Assembly: GCA_040379385.1 (NCBI GenBank)
Contig: JBEILF010000078.1
Location: 1 to 11,762, forward strand
Length of the DNA stretch: 11,762 nt
Reading direction: 5' to 3'
DNA from: UKL13-2 sp040379385
GTDB taxonomy: Bacteria > Pseudomonadota > Gammaproteobacteria > Burkholderiales > Usitatibacteraceae
A model generated the notes under the pieces. That model did no database searches. It was not told where the DNA came from and saw nothing but the letters and a program-made list of their open reading frames with translations. Shown here piece after piece: positions 1 through 7,378 of the stretch (its first letter is position 1; the number at the start of each line of letters is the position of its first letter). Position numbers and translations under genes: made by a program.

Positions 1-81
1 GACACTTTCTGTATTGCAACTCGATTCGCCAATTAGTTTGTCAACCAGCGGGAATTTTTCTTAAGGTAGCACCATGAGTGC

Positions 82-268
82 CTAGCCTGAATATTTCATG
101 GGTCGCCGGTTACTTAGTAGGACGTTGCCTCTGGGCGATTGGACGGCAATTTTGCGCCCTCCTGCCGAAGCATAGCCCGCCATGCTGTGGTCAGTCAGGC
201 AAAAAACCGCTTGCCTGTTCACCTACTCGCCCACTTTCGAACACACCCGCATGAAATGTTCAGGCTAG
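82..268. repeat. Inverted-repeat-bounded element, copy 1 (187 bp, MITE-like)
   Basis: The left end CTAGCCTGAATATTTCATG (82-100) and the right end CATGAAATGTTCAGGCTAG (250-268) are inverted repeats of 19 bp with one mismatch. The interior matches the element at 3984-4236 almost base for base but lacks a 67-bp block. The junction is at GGGCGATTGG (133-142), which occurs twice, flanking the missing block, in the longer copy. An internal hairpin AGCAT..ATGCT (169-186) is kept in both. I see no target-site duplication beyond the CTAG ends and no transposase frame. It lies 63 bp past the stop of the minus-strand methyltransferase-like gene. It is probably a non-autonomous mobile element or a dispersed palindromic repeat; the parent family is not recognised. 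Confidence 0.85.
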
Positions 269-331
269 CCTTCCACTCGCAGTTGCCAAACTTCGGCAGC
301 CGTCAAAAGTGAGCAATCAAAAGCTAGCAAT

Positions 332-1177
332 CTACTTCGCCGGCTTGACGAAACGAATCGTGAAGCGATCCGACTCACCGATTTCCAAATACTTTGCGCG
401 GTCTTTTTCGCCTTCAGTCAACGTCGGCGGCAACGTCCAGACGCCTTTTGGATAGTCTTTGGTATCTTTCGCGTTATTGTTGACATCACTTTTGGCATCG
501 AGCTTAAAGCCGGCGGCCAGTGCGCGCTTGATGGTGTATTCCTCGGTGACATAACCCGAATCGATCATCACCTTTAGCGTTGTCCCCGGCTTGGCGCGAT
601 GGTCAACCACACCCAATACCCCTCCCGGCTTCAACATGTCAAAGAAGGCGCGCATGTAGACATCCACCAGATCGGGATTGATCAGGTTGTGGATATTACG
701 GAAGGTGAGAACGAAGTCGGCGCTGCCGGGTGCGACCCCCTCAACCGTAGGTACAAATCCAGCGTTTGGTGATGCGGTAATTTTTGCCAGCTTCGCTTTG
801 TCGTAGAGCGCCGGTTTAGCGGCCATTCGCTCTTCATGCGACTTGATGCCACGTTCGGCGGTAGCCGGCCAAAGCGCAACGTAAGTGCCGCTTTCGCGAA
901 GATAGGGGGCGAGCACCTCGGTATACCAGCCGCCACCGGGGAGGGCCTCAACTACAATAGAGTTTGGCTTGACACCAAAAAAATCCAGTGTCGCCTTCGG
1001 GTTACGGAACTTATCCCGCGCCTTGTTGGCGTCGGAACGATGTTCACCAGCGAGGGCTTTGTCCATCTTGGCGGAATCTGCAAACGCCTGTGTTGCATAC
1101 AACGGTGCTGCCGCAACACAAGCCACGACAAACATGGTGCGAAGCGCGGAAGAAGCGAAGCGAGTAGATAAACGCAT
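332..1177 (-). CDS. Exported class I methyltransferase-like protein (COG4798 type)
   Basis: The protein is 281 aa and resembles the 'predicted methyltransferase' family COG4798. Its substrate and reaction are unknown to me. The N-terminus is a signal peptide: basic start MRLSTRF, a hydrophobic stretch at about residues 15-31, and a likely cleavage after AFA (residue 33). The nucleotide-binding loop position reads VVEALPGGGWYTEVL (75-89). It has the glycine cluster, but the usual acidic D/E-x-G-x-G pattern is altered. Family-like motifs FRNIHN (middle) and LKPGGVLGVVDHRA (later) are present. The frame stays open upstream to 1396, but ATG 1177 is preferred because it begins directly with the signal peptide. 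No strong Shine-Dalgarno is visible. It is transcribed alone, towards repeat copy 1. A Rossmann methyltransferase fold sent to the periplasm, where SAM is not normally available, makes catalysis uncertain. Confidence 0.85.
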   Translation of the reverse strand: MRLSTRFASSALRTMFVVACVAAAPLYATQAFADSAKMDKALAGEHRSDANKARDKFRNPKATLDFFGVKPNSIVVEALPGGGWYTEVLAPYLRESGTYVALWPATAERGIKSHEERMAAKPALYDKAKLAKITASPNAGFVPTVEGVAPGSADFVLTFRNIHNLINPDLVDVYMRAFFDMLKPGGVLGVVDHRAKPGTTLKVMIDSGYVTEEYTIKRALAAGFKLDAKSDVNNNAKDTKDYPKGVWTLPPTLTEGEKDRAKYLEIGESDRFTIRFVKPAK

Positions 1178-1735
1178 AGGGGTCTCGAAGTGGTTGGTTA
1201 AGACAGCCCGTAGTTTATCGACTCCCGGAAGACCGTGCCGCGCGCACCGGCGTCGTGCGCCAAAACTGCCGCTGGGCGCAGCATGAAATGTGCAAATCGT
1301 CAGGTTTCCGATCCAGCGCAGCCGATGGCTGCCCGCCACGGTCGACACCGAGAAGTGACAGTTAGTGCACCACCGAACGGACGATATTGACCGCATCCAA
1401 GTAGTTGGCGGTTGTCATTGCAACTCGGGCGCTGGTATCGTCCGGACATGACATTCTTCACAACGCTCGTCTCCAACAGCCAGATACACATCAAGCAAAC
1501 TGGCCGGAAATGCCCGCCGATAGATCATATACTTAGTGCGCCATACGCGATACGCGACCGCAGCCTGACAAACGCCGCCAAAGATATGCGATCCTGACCG
1601 GGGGTCGCAGCCTACCGAATGTCAATCAAGACATTGGTTAACCAGCATCAAGGCGCAATCAGCCAGCGGACCCATACTACAATAGGGTTATTGTGTTTTG
1701 GCCGACTAGTTGAATCAGTCATTGTCGGAGGAGTT
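1178..1735. other. 558-bp gap with a broken reading frame carrying two CxxCH motifs
   Basis: No intact gene is recognised. On the minus strand, in the same frame as the methyltransferase-like gene, a frame opens after a TGA near 1622 and reads to a TGA at 1415-1417. It contains CEECH (1462-1448), and past that stop CTNCH (1369-1355). CxxCH is the haem c attachment motif, so this could be the relic of a small cytochrome c, or chance. On the plus strand a TACAAT hexamer at 1678-1683 could be the -10 box for the UspA-like gene, but no good -35 box is seen at the right spacing. The rest holds nothing I can name. Confidence 0.3.
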
Positions 1736-2125
1736 ATGTTCAAGAAAATGCTGGCTCCCGCAGACCATTCATCCTTTTCCCAACCAATGACCAAAGAGAA
1801 GGTCACAGCCGCACGCGATGTGCATGCCGAAGCCGTCGGATTGGTCGCTACTCCCCTATATAAAATGCGTGCGATCAAAAACATCGCCTTTACCCCCGGC
1901 GCTATTTCCAAATGTGATTTCTCCGAAGCAGTTAAACGGAGTACCAGGAAATATCTCGATAATGTTAAGGTCATGGCCGATCTGCCTGGCGTACCGTTCG
2001 ACGGGGTTTCGGTCACCAGCGATTCGCCGACGCGGACGGTGGCGGATGCCACCACTCAATTCGAGTGTGATGTGACTTTTAGCCGGTCGCCGCGCAGCAC
2101 AAATTGGGCGATTCGGATTGCGTAA
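1736..2125 (+). pseudogene. Degenerate universal stress protein (UspA-like), C-terminal motif lost
   Basis: The reading frame is 129 aa from ATG 1736, which has a strong GGAGGAG (1727-1733) just upstream. The same frame is open back to 1619 without a better start. The opening MFKKMLAPADHSSFS matches the usual UspA start (MFKKILVPTDGS). The middle, roughly residues 72-110 (TRKYLDNVKVMADLPGVPFD, then SVTSDSP, then FECDV), is typical of short betaproteobacterial UspA proteins. These continue with a MASHGRRG-type segment and the ATP-binding G-2x-G-9x-G-S/T motif. Here the sequence after FECDV diverges, reads SRSPRSTNWAIRIA and stops, so the ATP-binding motif is missing. The conserved aspartate of the opening motif is offset (PADHS instead of PTDGS). 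It is probably a decaying gene, though a truncated protein may still be made. The family assignment is from memory of the motif. Confidence 0.6.
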
Positions 2126-2180
2126 CGTTGCCGCTACAAATTCCAGCAATCGGCGCACCCCAAAGGACGCCTGCGCGGCC

Positions 2181-3812
2181 ATGGCGCAGCACTTGGTACG
2201 CGGGATTCGCCCGCTGTTTGCCATTGGCTTGCTGTCAATAGCGCAGGCGAATTGTCTTGCGGCGGTGCCGGATTTTGCCGAGCTGGAACGCGCTGGCGCG
2301 GTGATTGGCAAGATTCACATCAAGCCGCAGAATATCTTTGATCTTACTGACGAGACCGAAAACAGCGCGTTTTTTCGCTGGGTCAACCGGCTGCATATTC
2401 CAACCCTTGCTTCGGTGGTTGAACGTGCCTTGCTGTTCAAAAGCGGAGATCGCGTATCGCGTCAAAAAATTGACGAGACCGAACGCCTGCTGCGGTCGTC
2501 AAGCACGCGCTATGATGTCAACATCAAGCCAGTGGCTTACGACGATGGCGTAGTTGACATTGAGGTGACTACTCGCGATACATGGACTCTCAACGTAACG
2601 GGCAGCTTTTCGCGGTCTGGCGGCAACAACAAGACGAGCTTTGGCATTGTTGAACAAAACCTTTGGGGAACCGGCACCAGTGTCGGCTACACCCAAACTA
2701 CCGACCTTGATCGAAGGGGTTATGAATTTAGTTTGTCGAATACCCAGCTATTCGACGGCTGGACCAACCTGAACTTTCTGCGTGGCCGCTTCGACGACGG
2801 GAAACGTACGTCAGTCGCAATAGATCGACCGTTTTATTCGCTCGACACCCGCTGGGCGGCGCGCGCTGAGTGGCACCAAACTGATCGGATTGACGCGATT
2901 TACAACGCTGGCAATATCGCCAGCGAGTATCGCCACCAAATACATTCTGCAGAACTGAGTGGCGGCTGGTCGCCGGGGCTGGTCAACGGTTGGACGCAAC
3001 GATATTCAGCTGGTACGCTTGTTAATGACAACAGTTATCGCGCGGAGGCCGGGCGAGCGGCACCGCTGCCGTTACCGGCGGACAACAAACTACGGGCGGT
3101 GTTTTTGCGGATGAACCTAATTGAAGATGCGTTTATCAAGGTGAAAAACTACACTCGCATCGAACGCGCCGAGTACCTTGACCTCGGCTTCAACGCGCAA
3201 CTGCAAGTCACCCTGCCGACATTGGCCATGGGGGCCACCCGTTCGCATGCTTTGTTTTCGGTGGCGGCAAACAACGGCTATCGATTTGACACCAACCGTG
3301 TGCTGCTCGCAGGCGCGCTCTTGGAGCGTCGAATCGCCACTACCGGCAAGCCGATGACACAGGCAGGTTTTTCGTTGAAGTACTACGCACCGCAAGCGGC
3401 GCGGTCACTCTTTTATGCGTCGGTTACAGCTGATCGGATCACGGGCGGCGGCATTGCAGATCAACTCATGATCGGCGGCCAGCTTGGCTTGCGCGGTTAT
3501 CCGACGCGTTACCAGGCCGGCGAGCAGCGTGTGCTGATGTCGATTGAAAAGCGAGCGTTCACCGATTGGTACCCGTTACGGTTGTTGCGGGTTGGCGGCG
3601 CGGTGTTTTTTGACAGCGGGCGCGCGTGGGGTGGGCCGAACCAGAACAAGCTTAATGGTGGCTTACTATCCGATGTGGGCGTCGGCCTGCGGGTCGCGCT
3701 GGACCGCACGGCGTTTGCCAATATGTTGCACGTCGACCTCGCCGCTGCGTTGAACCGTGCGCCGGGCATCAAACCGCTACAGCTCTTGGTGAAAAGTGAG
3801 TTTTCATTCTGA
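2181..3812 (+). CDS. Omp85/surface-antigen (D15) family outer-membrane beta-barrel protein
   Basis: The protein is 543 aa, exported and predicted to form an outer-membrane barrel. A signal peptide occupies about residues 1-28 (MAQHLVRGIRPLF, then a hydrophobic stretch ending LAA). A POTRA-like region follows at about 41-130, then alternating barrel strands to the end. The L6-loop motif of the family (V/L-RG-Y/F) is present as LRGY at about 437-440, and the protein ends in phenylalanine (SEFSF), as a BAM-recognised C-terminal signal does. With room for only about one POTRA it is shorter than BamA (five POTRAs) and TamA (three). The frame is open from a TTG at 2118, overlapping the UspA-like gene, but ATG 2181 starts cleanly at the signal peptide and has AAAGGA upstream (2162-2167). 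It is probably a translocation or secretion pore, or a surface antigen; the substrate is unknown. Confidence 0.85.
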   Translation: MAQHLVRGIRPLFAIGLLSIAQANCLAAVPDFAELERAGAVIGKIHIKPQNIFDLTDETENSAFFRWVNRLHIPTLASVVERALLFKSGDRVSRQKIDETERLLRSSSTRYDVNIKPVAYDDGVVDIEVTTRDTWTLNVTGSFSRSGGNNKTSFGIVEQNLWGTGTSVGYTQTTDLDRRGYEFSLSNTQLFDGWTNLNFLRGRFDDGKRTSVAIDRPFYSLDTRWAARAEWHQTDRIDAIYNAGNIASEYRHQIHSAELSGGWSPGLVNGWTQRYSAGTLVNDNSYRAEAGRAAPLPLPADNKLRAVFLRMNLIEDAFIKVKNYTRIERAEYLDLGFNAQLQVTLPTLAMGATRSHALFSVAANNGYRFDTNRVLLAGALLERRIATTGKPMTQAGFSLKYYAPQAARSLFYASVTADRITGGGIADQLMIGGQLGLRGYPTRYQAGEQRVLMSIEKRAFTDWYPLRLLRVGGAVFFDSGRAWGGPNQNKLNGGLLSDVGVGLRVALDRTAFANMLHVDLAAALNRAPGIKPLQLLVKSEFSF

Positions 3813-3938
3813 AGCGACTGCCGATTGATGCAATCTCGTGACGCATTTTCGAAAAGTTGCGACAAATCTCTGATCCTACTTTTAGCGCAAAACTCGCCAT
3901 TCCACGGGCATTTTCGAGCTTTTTTGCTTGGAGACGCC

Positions 3939-3977
3939 CATCAATCGGCGGGTTTTCGTTTTCGTCTTTGATCTCTT
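3939..3977 (+). terminator. Possible weak intrinsic terminator after the Omp85-like gene
   Basis: A short GC stem, CGCC-CATCAATC-GGCG (about 3936-3950), is followed by a T-rich run GGTTTTCGTTTTCGTCTTT. The stem is short, so termination here is uncertain. The arm CATCAATCGGC (3939-3949) is also the exact inverse of GCCGATTGATG (3820-3830), just past the stop of the gene, and the two could pair across about 108 nt instead. Confidence 0.3.
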
Positions 3978-3983
3978 CGCTGG

Positions 3984-4236
3984 CTAGCCCGAATACTTCA
4001 TGGGTCGCCGGTTGCTTAGAAGGACGTTGCCTGTGGGCGACTGGCAAACCAATTTGGCGCGTTTCTCGCTTGCTGTGGATGCGGGCTGCAGGTTTGCTCG
4101 CGGGCGATTGGACGGCAATGTTCCGCCTTGCCGCCGAAGCATAGCCCGCGATGCTCTGGTCGTCAGGCAAAAAATCGCTCGCCTGTTCACCTACTCGCCC
4201 AGTTTCGAACCCGCCCCGATGAAATGTTCCGGCTAG
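3984..4236. repeat. Inverted-repeat-bounded element, copy 2 (253 bp, longest form)
   Basis: It lies in the same orientation as copy 1. The left end CTAGCCCGAATACTTCATG (3984-4002) and right end ATGAAATGTTCCGGCTAG (4219-4236) are imperfect inverted repeats. The interior contains GGGCGACTGG (4035-4044) and GGGCGATTGG (4102-4111), direct repeats exactly 67 bp apart. Copy 1 has only one of them and lacks the sequence between. The length difference between the copies (66 bp) is explained by loss of this 67-bp unit plus a single-base indel near the TCAGTCAGG/TCGTCAGG position. The internal hairpin AGCAT..ATGCT is conserved. Minus-strand open frames across it look like shadows and show no transposase motif. 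It lies about 90 bp past the stop of the HD-domain gene. Confidence 0.88.
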
Positions 4237-4327
4237 TGTTCTTGCAACCAAGCAAATATTCCCAGCCATTAATTGCATACAAAATCATTCCGGATACCCA
4301 ACAACTTAACAGCGAGAACATAAATGA

Positions 4328-4915
4328 CTACACCGTCGTACTTCCATACCATCCACGCTGCTCGGCCTCATTCAATCTAGCCTCCAAATAAGTCCACAAG
4401 GCGGGGCAACCTTCTTGAATCGGTGGGCCGATACGCGCCACCACTGTCGCGTGTGTGATGCCATTTTCTCGCCAACTCTGACCCTCATTCGCCAGATTTA
4501 GCAGCACTGGCATCGCGCGGTCGGCAGCGTGCGCAAAACGCGCCTCGGCGGTTTCACCATCCTCAAACTCCTGCCATAGCGAGATAAATTTGTCGCGGTG
4601 ATGATCGGGCAATAGACCAAAGATGCGTTCGACCGCAGCGCGCTCAGCCAACTTTCGTTCGGCCTGTCCCTCAGTCACATAGACAATCGTGTCACCAGTA
4701 TCAATCTCGCCAATGTCGTGCACCAGCAGCATGGCAATGACACGGTCAATGTTTACAGGCGTCTCTGCATGATGCGCAAGGGAAGCGGCAAACATCGCGA
4801 TCTGCCAGCTGTGTTCTGCGGAGTTTTCATAACGGTCTTGGCGGAGCGGTCTTGTCTTGCGCGTGACCGCCTTCAACTTATCGAGCTCCAATACAAAATC
4901 TACAATTTGCTGCAT
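4328..4915 (-). CDS. HD-domain hydrolase, YfbR/HDDC2-like 5'-deoxynucleotidase
   Basis: The protein is 195 aa, cytoplasmic, close to the usual YfbR size. Metal-binding HD residues are in order: H35 (ENSAEHSWQIA), H66-D67 within HDIGEIDTGD (66-75), and D132 (HAADRAM). The arginine-rich segment before H35 (TRPLRQDRYEN) matches where family members contact the nucleotide. YfbR-type enzymes remove the phosphate from deoxyribonucleoside 5'-monophosphates; the actual substrate here is inferred. The start is ATG 4915 because GAAAGG lies about 7 nt upstream; the frame is open to 4945 but with a poorer site. It is divergent from the TPR-glycosyltransferase gene, with the 45-bp hairpin copy between them, and no operon partner is visible. 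Conservation of all the metal ligands argues it is functional. Confidence 0.88.
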   Translation of the reverse strand: MQQIVDFVLELDKLKAVTRKTRPLRQDRYENSAEHSWQIAMFAASLAHHAETPVNIDRVIAMLLVHDIGEIDTGDTIVYVTEGQAERKLAERAAVERIFGLLPDHHRDKFISLWQEFEDGETAEARFAHAADRAMPVLLNLANEGQSWRENGITHATVVARIGPPIQEGCPALWTYLEARLNEAEQRGWYGSTTV

Positions 4916-4985
4916 AACAAAACCTTTCACAATCCGGCTCAACACCCGCTTGACAGGAACATTCTAGTCGGATGGTTGCCAAGCG

Positions 4986-5032
4986 CTAGCCTAAAAACTT
5001 CATGGGCGCGCCCGATGAAATATTCAGGCTTG
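4986..5032. repeat. Minimal copy 3 of the inverted-repeat element (bare hairpin)
   Basis: CTAGCCTAAAAACTTCAT (4986-5003) is followed almost at once by ATGAAATATTCAGGCTTG (5015-5032), with only GGGCGCGCCCG between. Both arms match the terminal repeats of the larger copies, while the 150-215 bp interior is gone. The result is one long imperfect hairpin capped by the palindrome GGGCGCGCCC. It sits between divergent promoters (HD-domain gene and TPR-glycosyltransferase gene), so it may fall within either 5' leader. Confidence 0.75.
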
Positions 5033-5042
5033 GGGCAAAGCG

Positions 5043-5065
5043 TTCTTGTCGGCTAACCGCAAGAA
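5043..5065 (+). other. Stem-loop upstream of the TPR-glycosyltransferase gene
   Basis: TTCTTG-T-CGG (5043-5052) pairs with CCG-CAAGAA (5057-5065) around a CTAA loop, giving nine pairs with one bulged T. No T-run follows, so it is not a standard terminator. It could be a leader structure or a protein-binding palindrome; no function can be assigned. Confidence 0.35.
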
Positions 5066-5151
5066 TAGAGCCGGTTTTCTGCGCCAATTCAACCCTTGCA
5101 AAACACCGCCTTTGCCGATAATCAGAGTTACCATCTCGGCAGGGGCCTCCC

Positions 5152-7260
5152 TTGAATCTACGAACACATCATCGCCACAAACAGCGGCGCACTTCCGTCG
5201 CGTTGCTCGAACAAGCTCAGCGTTATGCAGCAGCCGGGAAAATTCTCGAGGCCGAACAACACTTCGCGCGTGCCGTTGAGGCCGACCAACAGTCCGCGCA
5301 AGCCCTGACTGAGGCGGGCAACTTTCATTTCAAACAGCGGCAGCCTGAGCAGGCAATTAAGTATCTATCCCGGATTACCCTTATCGACCCTGCCAATGCC
5401 GTGGCGTGGCGCAATCTCGGTGTGGGTTATTCGTCCGCCGGTGACCACGAGCGGGCGGTTTCTGCATTCCAACACGCAACGCGTCTCAAGGTGGATTACG
5501 CCGTTGCCCACCACGCGCTCGCACTGTCATTGCTCGCACTGGGCCGGGTCTTGGAAGCGATCCCATCATTCCAAAAGACGATTAGCCTGAACCCCAAAGA
5601 TCACGACGCTTTTTACAACTTCGCCAATGCGCTGGTCTCAATCGGCGAGCTGCAAGCGGCTGAGTCAGCCTTCCACGTTGCACTTTCGTTGAGCCCCGGA
5701 TTCACCAGCGCGCACTGCAACCTCGGCAAGTTGTACTACAGTATTAACGAATGTGACATGGCAGTGCGTCATCTCTCGCAGGCGGTCGCGCTTTCGCCGG
5801 GGTCTGCGGTTGCCCACAAAAACCTCGGTGCAGCGCTACAACAGCAGGGCCGTTTACGCGAGGCGCTGGCGTGTTATCAAACCGCGTGTCGAATCCAGCC
5901 CGGCTTTGTCGAAGCGCTCGGCAACATCGGTTCGGTTCAACTAGCAATGGGTGATGTGGCTGCTGCCACGGCAAATTATCGGCAAGCGCTGCGGCTCCAG
6001 CCCAGTCACGCCACCGTGTGGAGCGACTATCTGTTTTGTCTGCAAAACGATCACAATATTTCAAACGAGGCGTTGTTTGCCGAACACCGCAAGTTTGCAG
6101 CCGCCATTGAGGCACCGTTGCGCGCCCGCTGGCCGCAGCACAGCAATCGCGCGGATCCCGCGCGCCGCTTGAAGATAGGTTATGTTTCGGGGGATTTGCG
6201 CCATCATGCGGTAGCCTTTTTCCTTGAACCCATTCTTCAATTTCACAGCCGCGAGGCATTCCAGCTGCATATATACAGCAACCATGCACAGGTCGACGAG
6301 GTGACCAAGCGTTTGGCAGGCTATGTTGACGCCTGGACAGCATGTCTTCACTTAAGCGACGAGCAGTTGGCTCGGCAGATTGCCGCCGATGGCATCGACA
6401 TATTGGTCGACCTCTCCGGGCACACGGCCTATAACCGCCTGCCGGTGTTCGCGCGCAAACCTGCCCCCATCCAAGTGACCTACATTGGTTATGCTGGGAC
6501 AACAGGGCTGGATGCGATGGACTATCGCATCACTGATCGGTGGTCGGATCCCGTCGGCATGACCGATCAGTGGCATTCGGAAACATTGATGCGAATACCG
6601 TGTGGCAACGCCGCTTTTCAAGTCGCTGCATGTGCGCCAAAGGTTGGCCAACTACCCGCGCTGAACGGAAATGGAATAACACTCGCGTGTTTAAACAATC
6701 CACGAAAGATTCGCCAGCCAGTCGTCGCGCTATGGTCGCGAATACTCACCAGACGTCCAGACGCACGATTGCTGTTGGGTAGCGTTTCGGACGATGCCGT
6801 TAAGACGAACTTGTTAGCCTGGTTTGCCGAAGGCGGTATTGATGCGGCACGCATTTCATTTCAGCCGTGGATGCCACTCAACGACTATCTGGCGCTTCAT
6901 CAGCAAATTGATTTGGCGCTTGATCCATTTCCCTACAACGGTGGAACGACTAGTTATCACTCGCTTTCGATGGGCGTCCCCTTCGTCACACTTGCCGGGG
7001 ACCGCACGGTATCTCGTTGTGGTGTCACGATTCTCGCAACCGTCGGGCTCGATGATTGGATTGCAGATAATGAAGAGGCCTATGTGCAGAAGGCATTGAG
7101 GGCAATGGAAGATCTTCCCGCACTCAATGTACTGCGCCAGAGCCTTCGCTTGCGCTTGCGTCCTGCTGATGACGGTCGATCCAAACGTGTTGCGACCGAA
7201 CTTGAAGACGCATATCGGGCCATGTGGCAACGCTGGTGTGAATCGCAGGCGACGCAGTAA
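5152..7260 (+). CDS. TPR-repeat protein with O-GlcNAc transferase-like (GT41/SPINDLY) domain
   Basis: The protein is 702 aa. Eight consecutive 34-residue TPRs run from about 16 to 285 with the usual W/L-G-Y/F-A-P spacing, for example NAVAWRNLGVGYSSAGD and SAVAHKNLGAALQQQGR. A GT41 catalytic region follows: KIGYVSGDLRHHAV (341-354, first catalytic lobe with the family's conserved histidine region), DLSGHT (420-425), PIQVTYIGYAGTTGLDAMDY (next segment), LNNPRKI (514-520, K519 at the position of the UDP-contacting lysine of OGT), DPFPYNGGTT (591-600) and GDRTVSRCG (616-624). Family members move a sugar from a UDP-sugar, normally GlcNAc, to Ser/Thr of proteins. The protein substrate cannot be told from sequence. 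There is no signal peptide, so it is cytoplasmic. The start is TTG 5152: the frame is closed by a TAA at 5119 and GGGG lies about 6 nt upstream. A later TTG at codon 18 is possible. Confidence 0.92.
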   Translation: MNLRTHHRHKQRRTSVALLEQAQRYAAAGKILEAEQHFARAVEADQQSAQALTEAGNFHFKQRQPEQAIKYLSRITLIDPANAVAWRNLGVGYSSAGDHERAVSAFQHATRLKVDYAVAHHALALSLLALGRVLEAIPSFQKTISLNPKDHDAFYNFANALVSIGELQAAESAFHVALSLSPGFTSAHCNLGKLYYSINECDMAVRHLSQAVALSPGSAVAHKNLGAALQQQGRLREALACYQTACRIQPGFVEALGNIGSVQLAMGDVAAATANYRQALRLQPSHATVWSDYLFCLQNDHNISNEALFAEHRKFAAAIEAPLRARWPQHSNRADPARRLKIGYVSGDLRHHAVAFFLEPILQFHSREAFQLHIYSNHAQVDEVTKRLAGYVDAWTACLHLSDEQLARQIAADGIDILVDLSGHTAYNRLPVFARKPAPIQVTYIGYAGTTGLDAMDYRITDRWSDPVGMTDQWHSETLMRIPCGNAAFQVAACAPKVGQLPALNGNGITLACLNNPRKIRQPVVALWSRILTRRPDARLLLGSVSDDAVKTNLLAWFAEGGIDAARISFQPWMPLNDYLALHQQIDLALDPFPYNGGTTSYHSLSMGVPFVTLAGDRTVSRCGVTILATVGLDDWIADNEEAYVQKALRAMEDLPALNVLRQSLRLRLRPADDGRSKRVATELEDAYRAMWQRWCESQATQ

Positions 7261-7378
7261 GTCGCACGACGCGTCGAAGCGAGCACCGACCAACCGCCAC
7301 CCCTGCGGCCCGACAGCGCACAAACTGAACATCCGTAAACATGTCGCTGAGCGGTGAGTTCAGCAACTACCGGGCCCG

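Noticed and set aside
1178..1396. N-terminal extension of the methyltransferase-like frame to 1396
   Set aside because: The signal peptide begins at ATG 1177; the extra 73 residues have no recognisable domain apart from one CxxCH and would bury the signal peptide.
3769..4278. Minus-strand open frames across repeat copy 2
   Set aside because: They follow the repeat rather than a protein family, show no transposase or other motif, and are not preserved in the same frame through copy 1 because of the 67-bp loss.
5744..6502. 252-codon minus-strand frame inside the TPR-glycosyltransferase gene
   Set aside because: It is antisense to a clearly coding, domain-rich gene, has arginine- and cysteine-rich composition typical of shadow frames, and no recognised motif.
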